The notes below the pieces were generated by a model. The model had not been told where the DNA came from and searched no databases. It worked only from the letters and a program-made list of their open reading frames with translations. The position numbers were made by a program, and so were the translations under genes. A stretch of 64,000 nt of DNA from Shouchella clausii. Lineage in GTDB: Bacteria > Bacillota > Bacilli > Bacillales > Bacillaceae_D. Positions 18,023 to 26,995 of the stretch are shown piece after piece. The stretch lies in contig NZ_CP019985.1 in NCBI RefSeq assembly GCF_002250115.1, positions 62,001-126,000 of the forward strand. The letters are read 5' to 3'. Positions within the stretch are counted from its first letter, which is position 1. Every line of letters begins with the position of its first letter.

Positions 18023-18941
18023 GTTGTTGTTGCTCCTTTCCCAATTCGTTCAAAAGCCATGGGATTGCTTTTGTTCCGTTCACTTGATGGCCTCCGGCAA
18101 AAAAATGCGCTTCTCCCCATTTGCTTTCATGCAATGCGTGCTTTACCGATTCAGACGGGAAAAGATGATCGTCGCTGCCGCTTTCAATAAACAGCGCCCT
18201 AGGCTTAACCAGTTCAAGCAATTGCGGCGTTTCGCCAATCGCAAGCAAGCCAGGAATGTAGTTGTCTAGGCAATGGCGTGAAGCTAAAATGCTGTCGCGC
18301 ATCAGACTCGCGAAACCGCTTAGTACAGTTGCTTTGATCCGCTCATCTGTGGCTGCCAACAACAACCCAATTAAGGCCCCGCCTGAAAAACCGATACAGC
18401 CAACGTTGCCACGGCGCGTTTCGCCTATCCAATCAAGCAAACGGGCGCATTCAAACACGCGCAGACCAGCAAGTGTTTTGCCGTAAAGAAGCAAGTGGGA
18501 GGCAAGGGAAAAACAACTGTTCTGCTCTGATTGGTCTTGCTTCCGTTTACGGGCGCCAAAGCCGGCAAGCTCAGGCAACACAACGACGGCCCCTTGCTCA
18601 ACAAGCTTTAAGGCAAAGGCGTTATGGCTCGAATCTTCCTGCAATGCTTCTTCTGCGCCTGCGCCATGGCCATGCAATGCGAGTACAACCGCCTCCTTGT
18701 TGCCGCCAACAGGCTCGAATAAACGGAACGGCAGTTTTAGTTCTGCCGTTGTTGGAAGCACGTAAGCGCTCTCCGTAAACGAAGGGTGTTGCCGCTTATA
18801 AAGGCATGTCGCCTCAAGCATCGTCGCTTTCGGAAAATCGCCCATCGCTTCGCGCAATGCTGCCAATCGCTCGTCTTTACAAGTGATAGTGCCAACCTCT
18901 TGCCGGTAGAGCCCTTGCAAAAAATCATCGATTTCTGCCAT
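18009..18941 (-). CDS. Alpha/beta hydrolase, dienelactone hydrolase/acetylesterase-like
   Basis: 310 aa cytoplasmic protein. The oxyanion segment is LALHGHGAGAEE, the nucleophile Ser is in CIGFSGGALIGL, the Asp is in ESGSDDHLFP and the His is in AGGHQVNG. It resembles YtaP-type hydrolases. Placed between an oligosaccharide importer and GH43/GH105 genes, a deacetylase acting on acetylated pectic oligosaccharides is a reasonable inference, but no assayed homologue is known to me. It begins 4 bp after the permease gene. Confidence 0.78.
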   Translation of the reverse strand: MAEIDDFLQGLYRQEVGTITCKDERLAALREAMGDFPKATMLEATCLYKRQHPSFTESAYVLPTTAELKLPFRLFEPVGGNKEAVVLALHGHGAGAEEALQEDSSHNAFALKLVEQGAVVVLPELAGFGARKRKQDQSEQNSCFSLASHLLLYGKTLAGLRVFECARLLDWIGETRRGNVGCIGFSGGALIGLLLAATDERIKATVLSGFASLMRDSILASRHCLDNYIPGLLAIGETPQLLELVKPRALFIESGSDDHLFPSESVKHALHESKWGEAHFFAGGHQVNGTKAIPWLLNELGKEQQQRGTV

Positions 18942-18945
18942 TGGC

Positions 18946-19821
18946 TTACCCTTTCATTGAGCCAATTAAGGCGCCCTTGGCAAAATATTTTTGCAAGAAT
19001 GGGTAAACGAGCAAAACAGGGATCGTTGCGACAACGATCACCGCCATTTTGACGCTAATTTCCGGTGGCGGAACGCTTGTATATTCAGAGCCATCGTAGT
19101 TCAACCCAGTTGCTAAGACGACAATTTGCCGCAATAACACTTGCACAGGCCACTTATCAGGATCATTTATATAAAGAATCGCGTGCATATAGGTGTTCCA
19201 GTAGGTGACAGCATAAAACAAGGAAATTGTTGCGATGGCCGGCAACGAGCACGGGATGACAATGCGAAACAGCACGCCGAAATCGCTACACCCATCAATT
19301 TTTGCCGATTCCTCTAGCCCGCTCGGCAAATTCATAAAAAAGCTCCGCAAAATAATCATGTTAAACGCGTTAATCGTCACAGGCACGATCAGAGCAAGCA
19401 ATGAATCAATCAGCCCTGTTTGCTGGACAACGAGAAATGTCGGAATCATGCCGCCGTTGAACAGCATCGTAAAGACGATGAAAAACATGAGAAAACGCCG
19501 GCCGACTAAATCTCTCCGCGACAAGCCATAGGCGGTTAAAACGGACAACAGCATGCTCCACAACGTACCGCCTAACGTGACGCCGATGGAAACGCCCATG
19601 GAGCGCAGAAGCGTGTCTGTTGAAAAAATATAGCGATAGGCGTCTAAACTAAATTGTGTCGGGAACAGCAAAAAGCTGCGTTGGGCAATTTCAGCGCCTG
19701 TCGCAAACGAGCTGCCGATGACATGGATAAACGGCAAAATGCAAAGCAAGGCAATGATGCCTAGAATAATGATATTGGTCGCATTAAAAATGCGGCTTGA
19801 TAACGATTTATCGCCAACCAT
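18946..19821 (-). CDS. Oligosaccharide ABC transporter permease (YtcP-like)
   Basis: 291 aa with six predicted membrane segments. The EAA loop reads GLEESAKIDGCSDFGVLFRI, and the C-terminus LVYPFLQKYFAKGALIGSMKG is typical of the CUT1 LplC/YtcP group. It pairs with the permease encoded 19 bp upstream. No ATPase gene is in the operon, as is usual for this group, which uses a shared MsmX-type ATPase (established for B. subtilis). Confidence 0.93.
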   Translation of the reverse strand: MVGDKSLSSRIFNATNIIILGIIALLCILPFIHVIGSSFATGAEIAQRSFLLFPTQFSLDAYRYIFSTDTLLRSMGVSIGVTLGGTLWSMLLSVLTAYGLSRRDLVGRRFLMFFIVFTMLFNGGMIPTFLVVQQTGLIDSLLALIVPVTINAFNMIILRSFFMNLPSGLEESAKIDGCSDFGVLFRIVIPCSLPAIATISLFYAVTYWNTYMHAILYINDPDKWPVQVLLRQIVVLATGLNYDGSEYTSVPPPEISVKMAVIVVATIPVLLVYPFLQKYFAKGALIGSMKG

Positions 19822-19840
19822 AAAACAAACGCCCCCTTTC

Positions 19841-20800
19841 CTAGTAAATTCCTTCTTCTCCGTATCTCTTCGCCAGCCAGTTGGCCATCACGACAAGAAT
19901 TAAGCCAACAACCCCTTTAAAAAAGCCAACGGCGGTACTGTAGCTAAATTGGCCTTGCCTCAATCCGGCTGTATAAACATAAGTGTCGAAAATTTCCGCC
20001 ACTTCGCGGTTGGACGCATTTAATAGCAAATAGACATGTTCAAATCCTAATTCAAGCACATCGCCGATTTTCAAAATAAGCAAGACGATGATGACACTGC
20101 GGATCGCTGGCAGCGTAATATGCCACATTTGCCGGAAACGGTTGGCGCCATCCATTTTTGCCGCCTCGTATAACTGGGGATCGACTGCGGCAATTGCTGC
20201 TAAGAAAATGATTGTGCCCCAGCCAGCCTCGCGCCAAATAATTTGCAAAATGTACATTGGCCGAAACCATTCAGGGTTGAGCAAGAAATTGATTTGGTCA
20301 AACTGGAGCGCTCGCAAAATGTTGTTCACAATCCCGCCATCAAGCGTCAGCATGACATAGCTGATTGAAACGATGACGACCCACGACATAAAATGGGGAA
20401 TGTAAATCATCGTCTGAATGCTGCGTTGGTACGCGCGGCTCCGCAATTCATTGAGCATGAGCGCCAGTATAATTGGCACTGGAAACGAAATACACACTTG
20501 CAACGCAAAGAGAACGAGCGTATTTTTAAAGATCATCCAAAAGTCGGGATCGGCAAACAGCCGGCGGAAATGGTCCAATCCGACCCACTCGCTTCCAGTG
20601 ATGCCGAGATACGGTTTATAATCTTGAAACGCAATGATTAATCCATACATGGGAATATATTTATAGACAAAAAAATAGAGAAGACCCGGTGCAATCATTA
20701 AGTAAATCCATTTGTTCTTTTTGATTTTGCGCCATAGTTCCTGGCGCCTTTCTGCTTTTGTCCGGGTCCATTTTTTATTTGCCATTATCGGGCTGTCCAT
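19841..20800 (-). CDS. Oligosaccharide ABC transporter permease (YteP/LplB-like)
   Basis: 319 aa with a long basic N-terminal tail (about 1-30), then MIAPGLLYFFVYKYIPMYGL and six membrane segments. The EAA loop is LYEAAKMDGANRFRQMWHITLP. It forms the importer with the downstream permease and the upstream binding protein. A long hairpin lies between it and the binding-protein gene. Confidence 0.93.
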   Translation of the reverse strand: MDSPIMANKKWTRTKAERRQELWRKIKKNKWIYLMIAPGLLYFFVYKYIPMYGLIIAFQDYKPYLGITGSEWVGLDHFRRLFADPDFWMIFKNTLVLFALQVCISFPVPIILALMLNELRSRAYQRSIQTMIYIPHFMSWVVIVSISYVMLTLDGGIVNNILRALQFDQINFLLNPEWFRPMYILQIIWREAGWGTIIFLAAIAAVDPQLYEAAKMDGANRFRQMWHITLPAIRSVIIVLLILKIGDVLELGFEHVYLLLNASNREVAEIFDTYVYTAGLRQGQFSYSTAVGFFKGVVGLILVVMANWLAKRYGEEGIY

Positions 20801-20823
20801 GGCACACCTCTTTCATTGAATAT

Positions 20824-20876
20824 AAAGGGAGGCAAGCCTCCGCCGGATTAATCGGGCGGAAGCTTGCCAGCCCTTT
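20824..20876 (-). other. Long intercistronic stem-loop between binding-protein and permease genes
   Basis: Arms AAAGGG-a-GGCAAGC-ct-CCGCC (20824-20844) and GGCGG-aa-GCTTGCC-ag-CCCTTT (20855-20876) pair with three small internal loops. No T-run follows on the minus strand, so it looks like an mRNA-stabilising or attenuating element rather than a terminator. Confidence 0.7.
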
Positions 20877-20895
20877 CAGTCTGGATGATTGCTGC

Positions 20896-22413
20896 TTATT
20901 GCTGGTTGTATGACTCGTTGTACTCGCTGATCATGTCATCGCCGCCTTGGCTTCTCCACGTTTCAACTGCTTGCTCAAAGCCAGCGAGGTCGGTTTGTCC
21001 AAGGATATACTGGTACGTTGCATCGTTAATAATTTGCTGCAAACGTTCGCCATGTGTTTGCGCCGTTGGCGAATGAAGCGTCGTTGTCGGGTCGTGAACC
21101 AAATAAGACTCGTTATCAATTTCGAGTTCATCGGCCTTTAATTTGACTGGATAATGGCTTTGCCCTAAGTAGCGGCCATTTGTTTCAGCTTCGCCGATTT
21201 CAATCGATTGGTACGGTTTGACTTCGCGCTCCGTCCGTTGCGTATCTTCAATCGCAACGGCTTTGCCGTCTTCAATAGTGTAGTGCTCGTCTTCGATGCC
21301 CCAGTAAATTAAGTTTGCGTTCTCCGGCTCCATGAGCTGGTCATAGAAAGATAGAATGCTTTTTAACTCTTCTTCCGTTTGTACGGCTGATTTCGGGAAT
21401 ATCACCAAATTGCCGTAACCAGGAATCGCCCAAATGTTGTATTCGCCATCTGGCCCTTCGACATAGTTATGGACATCAAATTCTAAATCAGGATTGATTT
21501 GCGACGCTTCTGAATACAGCGTCAATACGTCGCCCATCGAGCCTACATAGATGCCCGCTGTTCCATTTTTTAAGAGCGCTTGTTGGTCTGGCTTGCTTGT
21601 AACTGGAAAGTCTTTGTTCATGTATCCGTTTTCATGAAGTTCTTTAAAAAAGTCTAACGTATCGATATACTCATCAAACATAAATTCTGGCAAAAGCTCG
21701 CCGTCTTTTTCGCCCCATCCATTTGGCGTCCCATGCCACGACGCGACTGTTTTAAAGGCCCCATAAACGAGGTCGTTCCGGTCTGTTAAGCCAATCGTGT
21801 CGTCGCGGCCGTTTCCATCAGGGTCGTCTTCTGTAAAAGCGCGCGCCATTTCTGCGAACTCTTCAATCGTTGTTGGCGCCTCTAGCCCAAGGTTGTCAGC
21901 CCAGTCTTTGCGATAGATGATGCCTGAACGCGCTAACGGACGGCCTTGGTAGAGCGCATATACTTTTCCATCAACCATTGTATTTTCCACGACTTCCGGC
22001 TTTAGTTTTTTCAAGTTCTCGTATTCATCTAAATAAGGGCCAATTTCCCAAAATTGTCCATCGCGGATCGCATCTTTAAACTGGTCATAGGTTGTTTGGT
22101 TTTTCATATAAACAGCTTGGGGCAACGTCCCTGTCGCAAACGCGGTATTTAACCGTTCTTCATAATTGCTGTCTGGCACCCATTGAATGTCGAGCTCTGT
22201 GTTTGTCGCCTCTTCCAATAAATGTTGGACTTCTTTTTCTGGCACTTCTGCTGTATGCAAATTAGCCATAATTGTAAATTTAAACGGGCCTTCTTCAGCA
22301 GAAGGCTTTTCTCCTTCAGAGGAAGCGCTTTCATTTTCGGCACCGCATCCTGCGATTGCTACTAAACTAACGCCAACGCTAAATGCTGCACACATTTGTT
22401 TCCAACTTGCCAT
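20896..22413 (-). CDS. Oligosaccharide ABC transporter substrate-binding lipoprotein (YtcQ-like)
   Basis: 505 aa. The lipobox is LVAIAGC at residues 17-23, followed by an acidic Ser/Glu spacer. The solute-binding fold shows YEERLNTAFATGTLPQ, WADNLGLEAPTTIEEFAEMA and DDPDGNGRDDTIGLT, the last a frequent Ca-binding-like loop in this family. First structural gene of the importer. In B. subtilis the homologous system takes up unsaturated rhamnogalacturonan oligosaccharides. Two copies of an 18-nt sequence and a structured element lie upstream. Confidence 0.92.
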   Translation of the reverse strand: MASWKQMCAAFSVGVSLVAIAGCGAENESASSEGEKPSAEEGPFKFTIMANLHTAEVPEKEVQHLLEEATNTELDIQWVPDSNYEERLNTAFATGTLPQAVYMKNQTTYDQFKDAIRDGQFWEIGPYLDEYENLKKLKPEVVENTMVDGKVYALYQGRPLARSGIIYRKDWADNLGLEAPTTIEEFAEMARAFTEDDPDGNGRDDTIGLTDRNDLVYGAFKTVASWHGTPNGWGEKDGELLPEFMFDEYIDTLDFFKELHENGYMNKDFPVTSKPDQQALLKNGTAGIYVGSMGDVLTLYSEASQINPDLEFDVHNYVEGPDGEYNIWAIPGYGNLVIFPKSAVQTEEELKSILSFYDQLMEPENANLIYWGIEDEHYTIEDGKAVAIEDTQRTEREVKPYQSIEIGEAETNGRYLGQSHYPVKLKADELEIDNESYLVHDPTTTLHSPTAQTHGERLQQIINDATYQYILGQTDLAGFEQAVETWRSQGGDDMISEYNESYNQQ

Positions 22414-22526
22414 TTGTAAACCCCCACCTTTTTGTTCATTTTTTCTCCGCTTCCCACCTGCTTGTTTTTTGGCTGCAGCCTTTTTTCTCTGCTTCCCATA
22501 TTAGCGAGGCGCCGCATTTTTTTGAA

Positions 22527-22603
22527 TAATCATTTGCCCATAATCCCAGCAGCAATCGGCGATTTGCGCCTCACCTAACAAAATGATTACTGCCGTTATG
22601 GGC
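22527..22603 (-). ncRNA. Structured RNA candidate with M-box-like sequence
   Basis: On the minus strand, GCCCATAA plus CGGCAGTAATC (22603-22585) can pair with GATTGCTGCTG and TTATGGGC (22557-22536), allowing two G-U pairs and a 3-nt bulge. The enclosed loop holds GTTAGGTGAGGC and a GGCG/CGCC hairpin. A competing 9-bp helix TAATCATTT/AAATGATTA (22589-22581 / 22535-22527) excludes part of the first. GTTAGGTGAGGC followed by GCTGCTG recalls the 5' part of ykoK (M-box) leaders, but the remainder of that motif is not evident. It lies between an AraC regulator and an ABC binding-protein gene. On the plus strand the same hairpin is followed by T6. Confidence 0.4.
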
Positions 22604-22624
22604 CTGTTTTTTGCGTTTATACCG

Positions 22625-24922
22625 TCATTTTAATTGTTTTTGTTGCCTGTATTGGCCTGGCGTCATTCCAGTCATTTTTTTGAACGAGCGGATAAAGTTT
22701 TGCGAGTTGTTGTAACCAAGCTTTTCGGCAATCGTTTTGACTGGTTCTGATGTCTTCGCCAACCATTCCTTTGCTTTTTTCAAGCGATATTGGGCCAAAT
22801 ATTCACTAAACGTCATTGCCGTGCCTTCCTTAAAGACGCTGCTCAAGTAATTGGCATTGTAATGCAAGTCAGCTGCGCATTGTTCAAGCGTTACCGCTTG
22901 GTGGTAATGCTGGTGGATATAGTCGATCATTTTTTCTGACAAGTGTTGGAACTGAGATTCGCTCACTTGTTTGAAGGCTGATAACAATGGGTCAATCAGG
23001 CGACTGACAAACCAGTTTTTCATTTGTTCTTGGCTACGGACCTTTAAGCACTCTTGATAAAGGGTGCCTTCTGGCAAGAGCACGCCTTGATCGTGGCGCA
23101 ATCCGCTTTCTTGGTATAGTTGCAGCATTCGGTTGAGCAACCGCATAAAGGAAACGCGGACTTCACCGAGATGATGGGCTCCTTCGCTAACCTCTGCCAG
23201 CAAGTGGTTAAACAAGTCATAAGCTTGTTTTTCATCGGCAAGACGGAGCGCTAGCAACAATTCTTCTTCCAAGTGTTCAGGGTACTGGAACATACTCGAC
23301 TTTTCTTTCGCTTGGATGCTTTCATAATTAATAATGACGTTATCGACAAATTTAAGCCGATGGGTGAGTGCTTCTTTTGCTTCTTTAAAGGCGGTGCTCG
23401 TCTGGGCCATGTCTGTAAATGGGGCGCTAATGCCAATGCTGACATCGGTCTCTAAGTAATGATGCATAAATGATTTAAGCCGTTCGCTCCATTGGTAAAT
23501 GACTGACTTCCCTTGTTCTTGGCTATCTGTTTCTAAGCCAATAAACAGGACAAGCAACTGGTCGACCCACACAGCGGGAAGACGGTATTCTTCGGGAATG
23601 GTGTCTTCAGCGACATTGAGCATCGCAAACGTAAGCAAATCCATTTCCTGTTGGTCTTCTTCTTTTTGAGGATGCTCGTAATGGACAACGAGCAAACTAT
23701 AGGAATTCCACTTTGCCATTCGGCTGTCGAGCCCATAAAGTTTGAGCCGTTCTTGCCTTTCTGCTTCCGAGAAATGGCCTTGGTACAAACGCATTAAAAA
23801 TAGCGTCATCGACTGTTTCGCATGGATGCTTAGTTCTTGTTCCAGCATCGACTTTGATGAGAAAAGCTCTTGCAGCGTATCTTCAATGACTTGGAACTCC
23901 GTCCGTCTTTTTCCAGTTGGCATGCCGTTCTCCTTTTGCGTAACTGCGGCAACAAGCTTTTGCACAGGCAAATACAATTTGCGTGAGAACAGCCATACAA
24001 CGAGTGCTGACAGCAAAATGATCGCAAGCACAACGTAAAACGTAAACCAGCCAATGCTTTTTGTTTCAGCCATTAATTCGTCCATTGGTGTAACCGAGAC
24101 ATATTTCCAACCAGCAAATGTAGAAGATGAATAGGTAATAGCAAATGGCTCTTGATCTCGGTCAACCGTAAACTGGCCAGCTGCCTCCGTTGTCCACACT
24201 GGTTCTGAAAAGCCTAATTCAGCTAATGTTTTTCCGACTGCCTCCTCATCAGAGTGGACAATGATACGGTTATGTTCATCTAAAATCATCAACTCATCGT
24301 CCACTTCATCTCCGCCGATCATTTCTTGGATCGTGCACATCGGAATATTGGCAAAGACAAGCCCAAATTTCTCACTAGCACGCGCTGGCAATTTTTTTAT
24401 AAGACTGAGACTATACGGACAATTCCGCCGTATGATCGGCTCTGTAAAAGAATCATTGGCTATCAATTTCCACGTCGTATCATACGGCAAATCAAAAAAA
24501 GTCATATAGCGTTCATAGTCTACGTGGCTGTCCAGGCGCCGAATGCCCTGATTGGTGGCAAGCCAATTCTGGTCTTTGTTTAACACAATCGTTTCCTCTA
24601 CTTTTGTATCAAATGATTGCAGTTTGCTAAGCTCCGTCCGCAAATCTCGATAAACGAGAAAATCCTCGCCATCCAAAGGCGTGCGAATGGCCGCTTCCAT
24701 CGTCGGCGACTCAATCGTATTATTTAAAGAATGGTGGACGGTTGTCAGCACCGTTTCAATATTTGCCTGGACTTGCCTCATCAATTGCAATTTTTCATTT
24801 TCAACCCTTTGTTCGGCCTGGTTCGTTGACTGGATATAAGCAAACACGCCAACGACAATAACCGGTATGGTGCTTAGCAGGCCACCATATAGCAGCAATT
24901 TCATCCACATGCTACGCTGCAA
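22625..24922 (-). CDS. Membrane-bound AraC-family regulator (YtdP/YesS-like)
   Basis: 765 aa. The TTG start has GGGGTG 6 nt upstream. An N-terminal membrane helix (about 8-30), an extracellular Cache-like sensor (about 35-285), a second helix (about 290-312, FTFYVVLAIILLSALVVWLF), a cytoplasmic linker, and two AraC helix-turn-helices at the C-terminus (about 660-765, ending NNSQNFIRSFKKMTGMTPGQYRQ). Such one-component regulators activate adjacent pectin importer operons in Bacillus, probably by sensing extracellular oligosaccharides or the loaded binding protein (inference). It is divergent from a second AraC gene, with a cre-like site between them. Confidence 0.9.
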   Translation of the reverse strand: MQRSMWMKLLLYGGLLSTIPVIVVGVFAYIQSTNQAEQRVENEKLQLMRQVQANIETVLTTVHHSLNNTIESPTMEAAIRTPLDGEDFLVYRDLRTELSKLQSFDTKVEETIVLNKDQNWLATNQGIRRLDSHVDYERYMTFFDLPYDTTWKLIANDSFTEPIIRRNCPYSLSLIKKLPARASEKFGLVFANIPMCTIQEMIGGDEVDDELMILDEHNRIIVHSDEEAVGKTLAELGFSEPVWTTEAAGQFTVDRDQEPFAITYSSSTFAGWKYVSVTPMDELMAETKSIGWFTFYVVLAIILLSALVVWLFSRKLYLPVQKLVAAVTQKENGMPTGKRRTEFQVIEDTLQELFSSKSMLEQELSIHAKQSMTLFLMRLYQGHFSEAERQERLKLYGLDSRMAKWNSYSLLVVHYEHPQKEEDQQEMDLLTFAMLNVAEDTIPEEYRLPAVWVDQLLVLFIGLETDSQEQGKSVIYQWSERLKSFMHHYLETDVSIGISAPFTDMAQTSTAFKEAKEALTHRLKFVDNVIINYESIQAKEKSSMFQYPEHLEEELLLALRLADEKQAYDLFNHLLAEVSEGAHHLGEVRVSFMRLLNRMLQLYQESGLRHDQGVLLPEGTLYQECLKVRSQEQMKNWFVSRLIDPLLSAFKQVSESQFQHLSEKMIDYIHQHYHQAVTLEQCAADLHYNANYLSSVFKEGTAMTFSEYLAQYRLKKAKEWLAKTSEPVKTIAEKLGYNNSQNFIRSFKKMTGMTPGQYRQQKQLK

Positions 24923-24946
24923 TCAAAACACCCCTTTTTCGCATAT

Positions 24947-24963
24947 ATGAAAGCGCTTAAATT
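24947..24963. promoter_or_regulatory. cre-like CcpA site between divergent AraC genes
   Basis: TATGAAAGCGCTTAAAT contains the palindromic core AAGCGCTT and has one core mismatch from the CcpA consensus. It lies 25 bp from the start of the minus-strand regulator and 55 bp from the plus-strand one, so it could repress both. Confidence 0.6.
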
Positions 24964-25017
24964 TCTGGTAAAGTGAAAGATACCGAGCAGGTCTCCCTTA
25001 AAGAAAGGAGTTTGATT

Positions 25018-25896
25018 ATGGACCGATTGGCCATTTCCGTCCGAAGCCGCTCTATTTATGTACATTACAACTGCAAGATAAAACCGCCGTTTGATATGAA
25101 CCATTACCATCTCCATAACGATTTTGAGTTTCATTGGCTGGAAGAAGGCGAGCGTCTGTTCATGTCCAAAAACGGCTCGATCTTGTTAAAGAAGCACACA
25201 CTATTAATTATTTCACCCCACTTCATCCATAGAATGAAAGCCGCTCCTGTACCTGAACATGCCCGTTATGTCGTTAATTTCCAACCAGCGATTCTCTCAA
25301 ACGATTTAAAAAAACTGGCTAAACCGCTGCTGTCCCCTGCTTTTACCGTTTTGCAAATTCCGCAAAAGCGGGCAGATGGGTTTAATCAGCTTTTTATGCA
25401 GCTTCTTAAAGAGTACAACAGTCCTGCTACGAAGGAAAGCCTTCTTTATCAGCAATCGCTGCTGTCACAGCTGTTAATTGAAAGCAAGCGGGCGCTTGAT
25501 TTTACGCTGCACATGGAGCAACAGCCGTTGCCAGCCCTTTCCGAACAAACACGCGTGGCATCACAGCTAATTCAGCACATTGAACGGCATTATCAGGAGC
25601 GGTTGGACCTTAATCGGCTTGCCTCTCATGTCCACTTAAGCCCTTCATACGTAAGTCGGCTATTCAAACATGTTACAGGCACTCGTTTAAGCGAGTACAT
25701 TCAAAAAGTCCGCATTGCAGAGGCTTGCAAACTGTTGGGAGAGTCGAGTTTGCCTGTTAAAGTCGTCTGCCAGAGAGTCGGCTTTGCCAGCCTCGAACAT
25801 TTTCATCGCGTCTTTAAACGTATAATGGCGGTGTCGCCGATTCAATACCGTCATTCCTATTTGCACAAAAATAGGCAACCTTTAGGTGGCAAATAA
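25018..25896 (+). CDS. AraC-family transcriptional regulator with cupin N-domain
   Basis: 292 aa. The ATG at 25018 is used (AAAGGAG 7 nt upstream) over one at 24973. The N-terminal cupin-type sensing domain (about 15-150) holds MNHYHLHNDFEFHWLEEGER. The C-terminal AraC domain (about 190-285) has two helix-turn-helices (LSPSYVSRLFKHVTG; VGFASLEHFHRVFKRI). It sits 64 bp before the pectate lyase gene on the same strand and probably controls it, the divergent operon, or both. Confidence 0.88.
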   Translation: MDRLAISVRSRSIYVHYNCKIKPPFDMNHYHLHNDFEFHWLEEGERLFMSKNGSILLKKHTLLIISPHFIHRMKAAPVPEHARYVVNFQPAILSNDLKKLAKPLLSPAFTVLQIPQKRADGFNQLFMQLLKEYNSPATKESLLYQQSLLSQLLIESKRALDFTLHMEQQPLPALSEQTRVASQLIQHIERHYQERLDLNRLASHVHLSPSYVSRLFKHVTGTRLSEYIQKVRIAEACKLLGESSLPVKVVCQRVGFASLEHFHRVFKRIMAVSPIQYRHSYLHKNRQPLGGK

Positions 25897-25960
25897 ACAA
25901 AATTAGTCAATTTTTCTTTGTTATGCTAAAGGCAACTTATCTAAAGGAGGATGGTCATTT

Positions 25961-26995
25961 TTGAAAGCGCTTAAACGAATGTCTAAACTTGCTATTTCCG
26001 GATTATGTGCTGGCTTTTTCGTTATGCTGGCGTCCACGACTGCCGCCGCAGAAGAAGCAACGGTTTCCAACGAAACGATCATTAAACAAGCCAACCATCT
26101 GTTGACTTGGCAAATGGACCATGGCGGCTGGTCGAAAGACATGCCGCAAATGTATACGCGAGACTGGAACGGCAGGGAAGCAAAATCGGTTTGGACTTCA
26201 AATGGACAAGAACTTGGAACGATTGACAATGATGCCACCGTCGATGAAATTCGCGTTGTTGCCGAAGCGTACCAACTGACAAAAGACGAACGCTTTAAAG
26301 CAAGCGTCCACAACGGCATTGATTTCCTTTATAAACTCCAATATCCGAGCGGCGGCTTTCGCCAAGTGTATCCACAACGGGGCAGCGACCCGTCCAGTTC
26401 CGTCTGGTACTCCAATTATGTCACTTTTAACGACCATGCGATGGTCAACGTCCTCCGCTTGCTTGAAGACGCCCGCCAAGGAAAAGCGCCATTTGGAGGC
26501 GACTTATTCAACGATTCACAGCGTCGGGAAATGGCCGCTTCAATTGAGGGCGGATTGGATTATATTTTACGAGCCCAAATCGTCGCAAACGGCAAAAAAA
26601 CCGCCTGGGGCCAACAACATGACCCTGTGACGCTGCAACCGCAGCAAGGACGTGCTTATGAGCATCCTTCGATTGCAACAGATGAATCGGTAGGCATTGT
26701 CCAATGGTTGGAAGAACAGCCAAACCAATCAGCTGCTGTCCGGGAAGCGGTCGCTGCGGCACGGGCGTGGATGGATGAAGCACGTGTCGCTGATACACGC
26801 TACGAACGCCGCGTCGAGCCCCATTTTTTCCATGAGCCTGGGGCAGAGACATGGTATCGTTTTTATCAAATCGGCACCAACCGCCCGATTTTTTCAGGGC
26901 GTGACGGCGTCATCCACCATGACATTATGAACGTTGAACAAGAACGACGTTATGGCTATGCTTGGGCTGGGAATTGGCCGCAAAAGCTTCGTTAA
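25961..26995 (+). CDS. pelA: Secreted pectate lyase, PL10 family
   Basis: 344 aa. The TTG start has AAAGGAGG 10 nt upstream; no in-frame ATG is better. The signal peptide ends near TTAAAEEA. The mature part is a single PL10 (alpha/alpha) toroid domain: LLTWQMDHGGWSKDMPQMY, GTIDNDATVDEIRVVAEAY, YPSGGFRQVYPQRG, YVTFNDHAMVNVLRLL and YEHPSIATDESVGIV, with TWYRFYQIGTNRPIFSGRDG near the end. Known reaction: Ca-dependent beta-elimination of polygalacturonate outside the cell. There is no carbohydrate-binding module. A cre-like sequence covers the start codon (25960-25975), so it is probably catabolite repressed. Confidence 0.93.
   Translation: MKALKRMSKLAISGLCAGFFVMLASTTAAAEEATVSNETIIKQANHLLTWQMDHGGWSKDMPQMYTRDWNGREAKSVWTSNGQELGTIDNDATVDEIRVVAEAYQLTKDERFKASVHNGIDFLYKLQYPSGGFRQVYPQRGSDPSSSVWYSNYVTFNDHAMVNVLRLLEDARQGKAPFGGDLFNDSQRREMAASIEGGLDYILRAQIVANGKKTAWGQQHDPVTLQPQQGRAYEHPSIATDESVGIVQWLEEQPNQSAAVREAVAAARAWMDEARVADTRYERRVEPHFFHEPGAETWYRFYQIGTNRPIFSGRDGVIHHDIMNVEQERRYGYAWAGNWPQKLR

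Noticed and set aside
22596-22616. Plus-strand intrinsic terminator (hairpin followed by T6)
   Set aside because: No plus-strand gene lies upstream within 20 kb of sequence reading toward it except antisense frames; kept instead as a minus-strand structured RNA candidate, with this caveat noted there.
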